Shown here piece by piece: positions 20,201 to 28,901 of a stretch of 47,988 nucleotides of DNA (its first letter is position 1; each line of letters starts with the position of its first letter). A program made the position numbers and the translations under genes. The DNA is taken from IMG/VR virus record IMGVR_UViG_3300037189_003424, positions 1-47,988 of that record. The stretch is one strand, 5' to 3'. The notes under the pieces are model-generated. The model saw nothing but the letters and a program-made list of their open reading frames with translations. It did not search any database and was not told the DNA's origin. The stretch is from a virus.

Positions 20201-23200
20201 TATGGAGTGTTTAAGTATCAAGTTGCTGGCTATGTTATGGATAGTGATGTAGATCATATTCTTATTAATGAAGCAGCACTATTAAATTATGATATAACTC
20301 TTTTTAAAGAAAAAGATAAGATATGGTTAGGATATACTTCAAATAATGATTGGAACGTATATGAGTATCTTAATGCTAATATATTAATCATTAGTTGGAC
20401 TGCATCTGACAATACTATTTCATTACAGTGTAATGTTATTCCTGATGTTAGTGTTAATGATATTATAGTAATTTCAAATTTAGATTCTATTAACGGATCT
20501 TATAAAGTACAAGCAGTTTATAATAATATTATAGAAATTTTTACATTTAACTCTACTATCTTTACTATACAGGATAATGTAACTTCTGGCGTTGTACATG
20601 TAATAAAATCATCTAGATTTTCTTCATTAGATGCAGTATCAGCTAACAGATACAATAATAAAGATATACGTGGAGAAATTATCTGGGTCGATAGTGATAG
20701 TAGTGGGAAATGGTTAGTATTCCAAAATCAAAATGCATTTACTACTTCAGAAGTTCCAGCATACTATAAAACAGTTTCTTTAGAAAATAATATAGAAAAT
20801 ATTGAATGTGGTAATGAAGTTAAAATTTCTAAAGATAACAAATGGATGTTTGTTTCAACTTGGAAATTTGAATCTGGTAGAGTTTCTGTGTATCGTCGTA
20901 CAACTGATAATGGAATATGGGTTTGGGTACAAAATCTATTACTTCCTGCAGAATATTTTGAAAATACACCTTCAAACTTTAAATTTGGAATAAGCGTTGA
21001 TACTACAAATGATGGATCCATTGTTGTTGTTGGAAGCATAGATGCAACTTCCCTTAAAACAAAAACACTTAACGGAGTTCATGTTGGATCAGAACTCGGT
21101 ACAAATAGCGGATTAGCTACTCAAGGTGTAGTTGCAGTATTTGTGTATAATCCAGTAGAGTTTATGTATGAATTAGATATAGTTATTGCATCTCAAGACC
21201 CACAAGCTAATGAAAAATTTGGCAGCAAAGTAAAAATATCAAATGACGGTGATAACATCTGGTTATTTGTTTCGAGTAAAAACTATCTTGATGACTTAGG
21301 TCGTGTACAAATATTCAAGAAAATAGACAATGAATGGTCAGTAAATTATCAACCAATGTTAAACTTTGATCATCGTTTAGGAGGGTCGTCGCCTATCTTG
21401 CTAACAGGGGGGATGTATGGACATGATTTAGTTTGTACAGACGGAGCAGATATAGTTGCTGTATCTGCACCTTATCCAAGTACTTTTACTAATGGTGGTA
21501 CTGGAGCAGTTTATATTTTTAAAAGAACAGAAAATATTTTTACATTAATAGAAACTATTGACTCAACTAACATGAATAATGGAGTTATACCAAATTCAGT
21601 ATACGGTAACACTTATCTAAACGATCAAGACTATTTTGGATATAGTCTATCTATAACAGCGGATACACTGTTTATATCATGTCCAAATGATGATAATAAA
21701 GGATATAATGTTGGGTCTGTTTATATTTTTAGAAAAACATCAAACACAGAATTTAACAAACAATATGAATTGTCTCAGTATGTATTACCTCCTATTATTA
21801 ATACTAATGAACGATTTGGTACTAAATTAGATGTAAATCCTTCTAATAATTTGTTAACAGTATCTGCTATTGGTGGAGATACATTAATACCATTAACTTT
21901 TAATAATTATTTGAATAGGGTTTCACCTGAAGATATAGAAATTACAGGTATAACCGGAACTATAGTATCTAACTCATCCACTACAACTATTACAGGTATT
22001 CCGAGTACAATAAAGTTGTTTATCGGAATGACTTTGATAAGAACTAGTGGTAATGGAGCATTTGGTGGAATAACAAGAATTACAGATATTGATAGTAAAA
22101 ATAACGGATACCGATCAATTTCTATTAATTCAGAAACAAATAACAGTAAGGGATCTATTACATTTACAGCACACGGAATTTACTCTAGTTATAAATTAGA
22201 TAGTAATAGTACTAAACTTGATACCGAAACTTCGTTTGATAATAACTCAACAGTATTTTATGATAGAATAGATTATACTGGAGCAGTTTATGTTTATAAT
22301 AGATTTGATGATAAATTTATCTATGGTGATAGATTACGCCCAGTAGATGATTTGGAATCAAATGATAAATTTGGATCATCAGTATCAGTAACTGATAGAA
22401 CTATTGCTGTTGGAACTCCAAGTAGAGCTGTTAACGGTAAGATGTATGGTACGGTCTTTACATTTAATTATACAGAACTAAGTTGGAAGATTAAACAGTC
22501 TCAATCAGAATTAGTTGATATTTCTAAATTTAAGAAAGCATTTATTTACAATTCAAAGACAAATAACTTAATTGAACATCTTGATTTTTATGATCCAGCT
22601 AAAGGTCGTATTCCTGCTATTGCTGAACAAGAACTCAAGTATCAAACTTATTATGATCCTGCTGTTTATCAATATGGTGTTGCTAGTGAAGTATCGGTTG
22701 ATGAAAGTATGCCATGGACTGATGAGCATGTTGGTGAACTATGGTGGGACTTAACAAAGGTAAAGTTTGTTTGGTATGAACAGAGTGATTTAACTTACAA
22801 GAGCAATAATTGGGGCAGGATATTTACTGGATGTACTGTTGATATTTATGAATGGGTTGAAACTACATATCTACCAAGCAAATGGGCTGAGTTAGCAGAT
22901 ACCGAACAAGGACTTGCGTTAGGAATCAGTGGTATTCCGAAAGACATTGATAACTTTACTTGGAGCAGTAAATTTAAATATGATTCTATAAGTGGAACTA
23001 AAACTACCTTATATTATTATTGGGTCAAAGGAAAGAATATAGTTCCAAACATACAAACTAGACATCTAAGTTGCGCCGATGTAGCTAGATTAATACTAGA
23101 TCCAAAATCTCAAGGATACAAGTATGCTTCAATAACAGGCAAAAATACACTAATGTTAACTAATATTGGGAGTAAGTTAGTTGATACTGATGTATCATTA

Positions 23201-26200
23201 AATCTTCAATTTTATGAAGTTGATAATACAGAATTACTAACACACAGAGAATATGTATTAATTGCTAAAGATGATCCGTATGCTATCATACCGCCCTCAA
23301 TTGAAACTAAATGGTTTGACAGTCTTGTAGGATCGAATATGTTTGGACAGCCTTTACCAGATTTAAAACTTAATAAGAAACAGAGATATGGTAATTTAAA
23401 TAGTCCTCGACAGACTTGGTTTGTTAATCGTTTTGAAGCATTGAAGCAATTAATTGAATATGTAAATTCTGTATTAGCAAAGAACATCATAATTGATGAT
23501 ATTAATTTCGCTAATCTAAAAAAGAATGATCCTATCCCAACTTTATATTCTGGAGATGTTGATGAGATTGTTGATGTTTTTTATGAATTAAAATTTGTTG
23601 GAACATCAAAACTTAAAACAGCAAAGCTGTCTCCATTGATACTAGAAGGTAAGATAACAGCCGTAACTATAGTTGATGAAGGATACGGTTACGGTCGTAA
23701 TGTGGTCTATAAAATCGATGAATTTGGCGAGCCAATTAGTTGGTATGGTCCTAATGTTAAAATATTAGGATCTGGCAAAGGTGCAGAAATCCGTACAGTT
23801 ATAAATGATCAAGGAGTTATTACTGAAGTTTTAGTAATTAAGCCAGGTTCAGGATATGATGATAATACTACTCTTTCTATAAGAAATTATACTGTATTAG
23901 TTAATAATGATGAAGAGGCTAATAATGCTTGGACATTATACTACTGGAATACTACAGATAAAGAATGGGACAGATTTAGAACTCAAGCATATGATGTAAC
24001 AAGATATTGGTCATACAAAGATTGGTATGAAACAGGATATGGTCTGTCATCGGATATCGGATATCAAGTTGAAAGGACTGTTGATTTAAATGGACTTCCG
24101 ACCCTAATTGGTGACATAGTTAAAATTAATAATGTTGGATATGGAAATTGGTTACTATTAGAAAGAATCAATGACAGTAATTCTCTAGATTTTACTGACG
24201 ATTACAAAGTAGTTGGTAAACAAAACGGAACTATAGAATTTTCAAGCAAACTCTATAATTATCAAACTTTAGGGTTTGACACTAATACTAGTTTTGATTT
24301 GTCTTTCTATGATCAAGGACCGACGACTGAAATAAGGATAATTTTAGAAACTTTACGTGATACTATATTAGTTAATACTTTAAGAGTAGAATATGTAAAA
24401 ATGTTCTTTAATAGTGTATATTATGTTCTAAGTGAGCAACTATATACGGATTGGTGTTTTAAGACTAGTTTCTTAAAGGCTAATCATAATGTTGGATCGC
24501 TTAAGCAGAGAATTACATTCCAAAGTGACGAAGTAGATAGTTATGAATCATTTATGGAAGAAGCTAAACCTTATAAAACCAAAATACGTGAATGGATAAG
24601 TTCTTATCAATCTTTAGAAGAGACTAATCTTCTAGTAACAGATTTTGACTTACCGTCATATTATAGTACTGCTAACAATATAAACAGGATAGAACAAACT
24701 ACATTAAGATCGGATAATATTGTACAGTATCCTTGGAAAAATTGGTTAGATAATCACACATATAAAATTACTGATATAGTGCTAATGGATGGTGGTGATG
24801 ATTATACAACTACCCCAATTGTAATAATATCCGGCGGCGGAGGTTCAGGAGCTAAAGCTACTGCTTATATTGCCAATAGAAAAGTTTATAGTATTGTAAT
24901 CGATGATCATGGTTATGGATACACATCAGCTCCTGTTATTTTTATAAGCGGCGGAAATGGAAACATTGAATCTAAAAGAGCAAAAGCATATGCTAAAATC
25001 GGTAATGGATTAGCTCGATCAACACTAGTGGGTATGAAATTTGATAGATATGCACGAACATATGTTCAAACTGTTGATAAAAATGGAGAAAATAATTTCA
25101 GTTACACTGATAAATTTAAAGGTACTGGTAATACAAAATCATTTAAATTGACATATGCTCCTGAAATAGAGAAGAGCAAATTTACAATATTAGTTAACAA
25201 TCTTCAATATTATGGATCACAATATAGTGTTTCTATTATAGAAGTAGAGCATGATACTTACACTGCATTAGAAGGATATATTGTGTTTGTTCAAGCACCT
25301 TCATTTGGTGTTGATATTGAAATAACCTATGATAAAAATATTAAATTATATTCAGCAGCTGATAGGATTAACTATGCCTACACGCCAACAGTTGGACAAT
25401 ACGGTAAAGACTTAGGACAGTTAATGACTGGTATTGATTATGGAGGAGTTTCCATTACCAGTATTGATTTTGAAATAGGTGGCGGTTGGTCTGTATTACC
25501 ATGGGATGTATCTTCATGGGATAACGTACTTTCAAGTAATGATGATTTTGCTGTAATATATGGTGATACTAGAGAGTTTACGCTTCCATTTACTCCAGCA
25601 GTTGGAGAAACGATTAATATCTATCGAGAGAATCCTATCACAATCTCATCAATTATTACTGATAATATAGATAATTTAATGACAATTCCAGTTAAAGATG
25701 TTTACAATGTACAACTTGGTGATACTGTACATGTTAATGGAGTTGGAGTTGTTGGAAGAGTATTGTCTATAGAAAACAATATTGTAATATTAGACAAATC
25801 AGTTGATCATAATACGGCAAAAGATACAGTTATAACATTCACTAGACAGATTACAACTAGACTTGATCCGGATCTTATGGATTCATTTATTGGTAATGGA
25901 ACTACTAATGTAATAACTATTCCGTCTGGTGTACATTTAGAAAATGGCTTTATATTAATATTCCGTAAGAGTACTTGTGATGGGTCTATATTACCATCAG
26001 ATAGAAGTGTAATGGATACATTAATATCAGGTGGTAATTTATCTTATTCGTCAGCAACAGGATCTAAACCTGAAGATATTGTAATAGATGGTGATCAATT
26101 GATCAGTTCAGATACAAGTCATGGTCCAGAAGAATTAGTTGAAGGTCAAGTATTTGATACTGTAAGTTTAAAAGTATATCATACCCCAACAACCGGCGGA

Positions 26201-28216
26201 CCAAATGTTTATCTTAATAATTTTAGAGGAGACGAACGAACCACTGAATATAAAATTAGTCAATTGCCAGGAACAAAAGATGGAGTATTGGTTTTAGTTA
26301 ATAATGTTCCTACAGATTATTCAATTAATTTTGCCAACAAAACTGTCATACTTAGCAGTCCTCCAAAATTAAATACTCAGATCGTTATCATTGTATTTGA
26401 TACAGCTGGATATGATATGTTAGATAAATTAACATACATTGGAAACGGAACAACTAAAGAATTCTTAACAGCAGCTAGATATGAGAAAGATAATGTTTCT
26501 GTATTTGCAACTATTAATGGAATTGAAACTGATGCAACAGTTAAAACTAGCACCAAGGCCGACGGAGTTGTCGGTAACGTTATAGTACAATTTAACACAG
26601 TTCCAGTTGTTGGATCAGTTATACAGATAATGGTATTTTCTGGAAACATACAGAAATATAGTAAAGTAACTGTTGATAATATTCCTACTGTAGCAGGACA
26701 AAGAACATATGTACTTCCATCAGTTCCTGCAAATCAAGGACCATTATCTTCAAACGTTCTAATTGAAGTTTCTGGAGAATATTTAACCCCACCTGACTGC
26801 AAGAATTTCGTTTATGACGGAAATGATCTAACAATTATTGATAATAGATATCTATCAGGAATGATATCATATTCTGATATTAATGTTTATCGAAATGGAA
26901 TTCAACTAATAGCTATACAAGATTTCACATTAAATTCTATACAAAATACTATAACATTGCAGAATGGTGTAGCAAATAATGATGATGAAATAATTGTAGA
27001 AATTCTTAAGAGAAATGATTATCAAATCGTTGATAACAAATTAATCCTCACAAGTAATTTTATTATTTTAGATGGACGAAACATTAAAGTAACAACTTTT
27101 ACTAACCATGACATATTTAAAATTAAAAATTCTAATAAAGGATTTAAATTTGGTCTTGGTTTTGACATGTTAGGTTATGACAATTTTAGATATGATCTAA
27201 ATAGCACATCAACTAATACTAGTGGAATATTTGATCTACCAAGGACAGTTTCTAATACTAGTGGAGTATTTGTAGTATTAAGTCGTAAGATGCTAGCACC
27301 AAATGTTGATTTCGTAGTACTTGATAATAGACGACAGATCAAAGTTAAACTACCTGATGAGTTAATTAGTTCTGATTACATTGAAATTATTACAACTAAT
27401 GAAAACACAAATATTCCAAGTTTTGGATTTAGAATATTTAAGGATTTGTTAAATAGGACATCTTATAAAGTATTAGATGGTAGCAAAGTTACGACCCTTG
27501 CTAACGATCTAAGTATATCTGATACTAGCATAACTGTATCAAATGGAACAATATTAACAGATGTAGATAATAATCAGAATATAGGAAATAGACTTCCTGG
27601 TGTCATTGATATCAATGGAGAAAGAATTGAATATTTTGTAAAGAACGGAAATACAATTAGTCAATTACGCAGAGGAACTCTTGGTACTCCAGTTAATAAC
27701 TTTGTTGCTAGTGGAACATTTGTTTATAATAACGGAATAACATTAACTATTCCTTATGCTGATACTGAAACTAAAAAGACAGCATATGGTAATGGATTAA
27801 AAAAAGTATTTGATTTAGATTTTATTCCATCTAAGAGAAAAAATAAAAAGACTGGAATTACAATTCCGTTTACATATCAAGGTAGTATTCCTTCTGATTA
27901 TTACCCATGTGATGAGATTGAAGTCTTTGTTGGCGGTCGTCGATTACTTAAAGATCCATTAACTGTTTATGATAAAACATTAGGTCAAGATAGTTATAAA
28001 GGGTTAGCTGATAAGAAAATTGAAGCAGAATTTTCAGTTGATGGGACTAGTAGATCAGTAAGACTAACAGTAGCACCAACCGCTGGAGAATTAGTAGTAA
28101 TCATTTCAAATCGTGGCAAGACTTGGCAAGGTATGTCGGAAAGCTTATCATTAGCATATAGTAGTACAGATATTGCTAGGTTCTTGAACACAACACAGGT
28201 TGATTTACCTAAATAA
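14204..28216 (+). CDS. Giant mosaic virion/baseplate protein (4,670 residues)
   Basis: One uninterrupted frame, placed after gp6 where T4 has gp7. The N-terminal block (SWDPNIDWDKFINYREYYWL, about 129-150) is a pattern I associate with very large structural proteins of T4-like marine phages. Other visible parts: three W..Y..GD.V modules at about 1425, 1520 and 1782 resembling chitin-binding CBM5/12-like folds; a helical segment at about 1845-1930; seven FG-GAP-like repeats between about 2200 and 2765 suggesting a beta-propeller; a conserved GELWWDLTKVKFVWYEQ segment near 2840; Gly-rich GYGY repeats at about 3150-3220 and 3527-3587; and C-terminal repeats headed by GNGTT or similar (about 3650-4600). 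No protease, signal peptide or membrane segment is visible. It may replace gp7/gp10-type wedge parts and bear adhesin domains. The exact role is unknown. Confidence 0.75.
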   Translation: MAQNNQDEYPLNVNQANRRTAQHLPSFFRTDPNKKFLGGTLDPLTQPGKLTRINSYVGRRDIPNYTFDDNYVEEDTNPRQYYQLEPSFIYEDSVTGKVNWYADYIDYMNSLKYFGAVTGNHGKLNKSESYSWDPNIDWDKFINYREYYWLPNGPDPVTIYGEEEAIVLVYNVTSRLDDDNSVYLFSSVVGPVNNTTTTELLTANPRLTLYRGKTYTFNINANGAPFCIKTSPVTGSSYFYNVGVSSQLVQNGKITFTVPFEAPDSLYYLNNNDINSAAILEIADVKDATFLDIDLTIIGKKNVTVMKTDLNPNGFNLINGLKLTFAGKVVPEKYATGNWYVEGVGNSIKLISENDLKTPTTYGTVLETPFDNQPFDSLPWEIADNYSTTKDYIVINRSSRDRNVWARNNLWFHINVINATATANNQTSLFNQEQRAIRPIIEFSPNLKLFKSGQISKLDVDFVDTLETDVFSNIEGSLFSDASGNLKVHIDQTEINEGQRILFLADTDSLVYGRIFKVVKIFNANENKYQISFQTVDDSEPVEGEVVYVTNGVKNKGKSYYFQDGKWSEAQQKTKVNQEPLFDLFDENYNSFSDQTVYPYNNFTGNKIFSYQKGTGTNDTELGFPIVYRSISNIGDIEFSFDLQKQSWTYQENNSLNLVNSYVGFVKKLNDNDTFSYTNGWIRTYKNLEQPVVRILKIDTPTDLISIDVYDNSASVRGLSVRVYVNNKKVDPNTISFVAIEGYYYIKFSKVLNVNDKVVYKVFSNENKNTKGYYEIPHNWQNNPLNETIDSFTFGEVSDHVNSIIDNIITFKGNYPGISNLANLGFISRYGNRFLQHAGSMPLAAFVMTDKHANIIKALRYTAKKYTAFKKEFVRLATHTAHDGTPADIVDAILQDYSYSKYVDLSAFYYSDMVAAGAASVREYVVTDPRLPVFVIDSIFTPMTSSKRQILVYVNNEQLAYGIQYDFDTTDAFVIIKSPLNQGDYIIIKDYSNTDGRSYIPYTPSKLGLYPTYLPRIYIDDTYATPTKVIQGHDGSITLAYNDYRDLLIYELEMRIFNSRKVEYNTSIFNIDDIIGGYYRTTDFSKEEIDSLLISDFLKWNSIADLDLTSNDFYIEENSFTYNYSASTGPDGIYGLSGYWRGVYKHFFDTDRPHTHPWEMQGFVIKPLWWDEIYGPAPYTNENKILWDNIEKGLIADPSNRRVNLRYTRSGLSKYIPVDSDGNLLSPLDSNIAKDFSLVNAKNEYKFGDHAPVETAWRRSSEYPYSVISTICLLRGADFIGKMWDRFTIKRNIAGQIYSTVTGAKIQPSTVAFPNVSKGNPNDLTLPVSVTSGLVNFIEEYLFDAKYTSTTLYKETLKALDAKLAYKIGGFTSKEHINVLLDSRSPNASGTVFLPPENYKIFYNKSFPVSTVTYSGVIVEKVGSSYPLWISGNRYHIGDRVSFQSEIYHCTTNHVSSIDRLLTSVEKFNKDSNYWAKEIIGKIGYKVRGYDSERNYFEVYGYRSTQNDPAMNVGGISESYVNWEESKYYTKGQIIRLGNIGYYRSILSHTSSKDFNSDAVKWAPLSKLPIVGGVSVLRRTRFGTDPIKINYGTIFSTVQEVVDFLLGYEKRLEYLGFSFDDYSKDLDVPLTWVTSAKEFMFWTLQNWSAGSVITLSPSANRIKFFPQIKASVDNTDTDFYDYSIFKADGSPLKADLTDIYREDAGFIIKPSSVTNDGVFHIRANLVYKEHVLLFDNVSIFNDMLYDKVPGYRQGRLKIFGYKTAKWDGSYTSPGFLYDSAEVKNWMPNTDYMIGDIVKFKNYYFTALVKVLDKSDFIYTDWKQLDSAPTAGLISNFDYKIEQFRDFYSLDASMFDTTQESLARHLIGYQPRQYLANIINDEVAQYKFYQGFIKEKGTLNSINKLFDVLRSSGFSSIDIKEEWAFKIGEYGSSDAYTEIEFELDEQKFRHNPQNISLTQNNQTYTDLSVYNIKSSDVSIKPSTYDSNPFNQINIDPTQHNYGVFKYQVAGYVMDSDVDHILINEAALLNYDITLFKEKDKIWLGYTSNNDWNVYEYLNANILIISWTASDNTISLQCNVIPDVSVNDIIVISNLDSINGSYKVQAVYNNIIEIFTFNSTIFTIQDNVTSGVVHVIKSSRFSSLDAVSANRYNNKDIRGEIIWVDSDSSGKWLVFQNQNAFTTSEVPAYYKTVSLENNIENIECGNEVKISKDNKWMFVSTWKFESGRVSVYRRTTDNGIWVWVQNLLLPAEYFENTPSNFKFGISVDTTNDGSIVVVGSIDATSLKTKTLNGVHVGSELGTNSGLATQGVVAVFVYNPVEFMYELDIVIASQDPQANEKFGSKVKISNDGDNIWLFVSSKNYLDDLGRVQIFKKIDNEWSVNYQPMLNFDHRLGGSSPILLTGGMYGHDLVCTDGADIVAVSAPYPSTFTNGGTGAVYIFKRTENIFTLIETIDSTNMNNGVIPNSVYGNTYLNDQDYFGYSLSITADTLFISCPNDDNKGYNVGSVYIFRKTSNTEFNKQYELSQYVLPPIINTNERFGTKLDVNPSNNLLTVSAIGGDTLIPLTFNNYLNRVSPEDIEITGITGTIVSNSSTTTITGIPSTIKLFIGMTLIRTSGNGAFGGITRITDIDSKNNGYRSISINSETNNSKGSITFTAHGIYSSYKLDSNSTKLDTETSFDNNSTVFYDRIDYTGAVYVYNRFDDKFIYGDRLRPVDDLESNDKFGSSVSVTDRTIAVGTPSRAVNGKMYGTVFTFNYTELSWKIKQSQSELVDISKFKKAFIYNSKTNNLIEHLDFYDPAKGRIPAIAEQELKYQTYYDPAVYQYGVASEVSVDESMPWTDEHVGELWWDLTKVKFVWYEQSDLTYKSNNWGRIFTGCTVDIYEWVETTYLPSKWAELADTEQGLALGISGIPKDIDNFTWSSKFKYDSISGTKTTLYYYWVKGKNIVPNIQTRHLSCADVARLILDPKSQGYKYASITGKNTLMLTNIGSKLVDTDVSLNLQFYEVDNTELLTHREYVLIAKDDPYAIIPPSIETKWFDSLVGSNMFGQPLPDLKLNKKQRYGNLNSPRQTWFVNRFEALKQLIEYVNSVLAKNIIIDDINFANLKKNDPIPTLYSGDVDEIVDVFYELKFVGTSKLKTAKLSPLILEGKITAVTIVDEGYGYGRNVVYKIDEFGEPISWYGPNVKILGSGKGAEIRTVINDQGVITEVLVIKPGSGYDDNTTLSIRNYTVLVNNDEEANNAWTLYYWNTTDKEWDRFRTQAYDVTRYWSYKDWYETGYGLSSDIGYQVERTVDLNGLPTLIGDIVKINNVGYGNWLLLERINDSNSLDFTDDYKVVGKQNGTIEFSSKLYNYQTLGFDTNTSFDLSFYDQGPTTEIRIILETLRDTILVNTLRVEYVKMFFNSVYYVLSEQLYTDWCFKTSFLKANHNVGSLKQRITFQSDEVDSYESFMEEAKPYKTKIREWISSYQSLEETNLLVTDFDLPSYYSTANNINRIEQTTLRSDNIVQYPWKNWLDNHTYKITDIVLMDGGDDYTTTPIVIISGGGGSGAKATAYIANRKVYSIVIDDHGYGYTSAPVIFISGGNGNIESKRAKAYAKIGNGLARSTLVGMKFDRYARTYVQTVDKNGENNFSYTDKFKGTGNTKSFKLTYAPEIEKSKFTILVNNLQYYGSQYSVSIIEVEHDTYTALEGYIVFVQAPSFGVDIEITYDKNIKLYSAADRINYAYTPTVGQYGKDLGQLMTGIDYGGVSITSIDFEIGGGWSVLPWDVSSWDNVLSSNDDFAVIYGDTREFTLPFTPAVGETINIYRENPITISSIITDNIDNLMTIPVKDVYNVQLGDTVHVNGVGVVGRVLSIENNIVILDKSVDHNTAKDTVITFTRQITTRLDPDLMDSFIGNGTTNVITIPSGVHLENGFILIFRKSTCDGSILPSDRSVMDTLISGGNLSYSSATGSKPEDIVIDGDQLISSDTSHGPEELVEGQVFDTVSLKVYHTPTTGGPNVYLNNFRGDERTTEYKISQLPGTKDGVLVLVNNVPTDYSINFANKTVILSSPPKLNTQIVIIVFDTAGYDMLDKLTYIGNGTTKEFLTAARYEKDNVSVFATINGIETDATVKTSTKADGVVGNVIVQFNTVPVVGSVIQIMVFSGNIQKYSKVTVDNIPTVAGQRTYVLPSVPANQGPLSSNVLIEVSGEYLTPPDCKNFVYDGNDLTIIDNRYLSGMISYSDINVYRNGIQLIAIQDFTLNSIQNTITLQNGVANNDDEIIVEILKRNDYQIVDNKLILTSNFIILDGRNIKVTTFTNHDIFKIKNSNKGFKFGLGFDMLGYDNFRYDLNSTSTNTSGIFDLPRTVSNTSGVFVVLSRKMLAPNVDFVVLDNRRQIKVKLPDELISSDYIEIITTNENTNIPSFGFRIFKDLLNRTSYKVLDGSKVTTLANDLSISDTSITVSNGTILTDVDNNQNIGNRLPGVIDINGERIEYFVKNGNTISQLRRGTLGTPVNNFVASGTFVYNNGITLTIPYADTETKKTAYGNGLKKVFDLDFIPSKRKNKKTGITIPFTYQGSIPSDYYPCDEIEVFVGGRRLLKDPLTVYDKTLGQDSYKGLADKKIEAEFSVDGTSRSVRLTVAPTAGELVVIISNRGKTWQGMSESLSLAYSSTDIARFLNTTQVDLPK

Positions 28217-28219
28217 ATA
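28212..28219 (+). promoter_or_regulatory. Possible late promoter at the giant-gene stop
   Basis: AATAAATA overlaps the stop codon of the giant gene. A start near 28225 would leave only nine bases before the ATG at 28234 and remove part of the GAGAG ribosome binding site, so this is weaker than the other late-promoter candidates. Confidence 0.35.
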
Positions 28220-28233
28220 AGAGAGTGAAACTT

Positions 28234-28899
28234 ATGCAGAAAAAAGATGATAAACCTAAAGAAACCAAGGATCAGGATAAAGATATGAAGAATCAGCCTA
28301 ATGAAACCGGACCTTTTCACATTGAAGGACATATAAAAATATTTGATCCAGAGTCGGGTCAGGTTTACATCAATAAGAGAAATGCTATCCATTATGAGAA
28401 TATGAGCATAGCAATGGCACAGAGTCTTGCTAATTCTGGGCAAGGCTATATATATCAGATGGCGTTTGGAAATGGTGGAACTATCGTTGATACTACGGGT
28501 ATTATTACATATCTAACGCCAAACAGTGTTGGTACTAATAGTACTCTTTACAACGAGACATACAAAAAAGTAGTCGATGATCGTAGCGTAGCTAATACCG
28601 ATCCAACTCGAAACAAGATAGAAACATCTCATCTTACTGGAACTACATATACTGATATTATAGTATCTTGTTTACTTGATTATGGTGAACCATCTGGCCA
28701 GGAAGCATTTGATAATGCTAGTAATACTGGAGACTATGTATTTGACGAATTAGGACTTAGAGGATATGATCCTACTGCAACTGACAATGAAGGAAAGTTA
28801 TTAACTCATGTAATATTCCATCCGGTACAGAAGAGTCTAAATAGATTAATACAGATAGATTATACTGTTCGCATACAGAGCCTATCGGGAGTTAATTGA
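28234..28899 (+). CDS. Conserved virion structural protein between giant protein and fibres
   Basis: A 221-residue protein starting with a very charged Lys/Asp-rich stretch (residues 1-25), then HIKIFDPESGQVYINKRNAI, YIYQMAFGNGGTIVD and DYVFDELGLRGYD, ending THVIFHPVQKSLNRLIQI and DYTVRIQ. I recognise this as a conserved protein next to fibre genes in T4-like marine phages, without an established function. The position suggests a baseplate-to-fibre connector. The start is put at ATG 28234, which has GAGAG eight bases upstream; a GTG at 28225 in the same frame is possible. It lacks the length and motifs needed to call it gp8 or gp10. Confidence 0.65.
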   Translation: MQKKDDKPKETKDQDKDMKNQPNETGPFHIEGHIKIFDPESGQVYINKRNAIHYENMSIAMAQSLANSGQGYIYQMAFGNGGTIVDTTGIITYLTPNSVGTNSTLYNETYKKVVDDRSVANTDPTRNKIETSHLTGTTYTDIIVSCLLDYGEPSGQEAFDNASNTGDYVFDELGLRGYDPTATDNEGKLLTHVIFHPVQKSLNRLIQIDYTVRIQSLSGVN

Positions 28900-28901
28900 T
28901 A

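Noticed and set aside
28225-28233. GTG start for the structural protein after the giant gene
   Set aside because: The ATG at 28234 has a better-spaced GAGAG site; GTG is kept only as an alternative.
28896-28901. TTG start for fibre 1
   Set aside because: The ATG two codons later begins the MSYNVKYT sequence, and a TTG would only add two residues.
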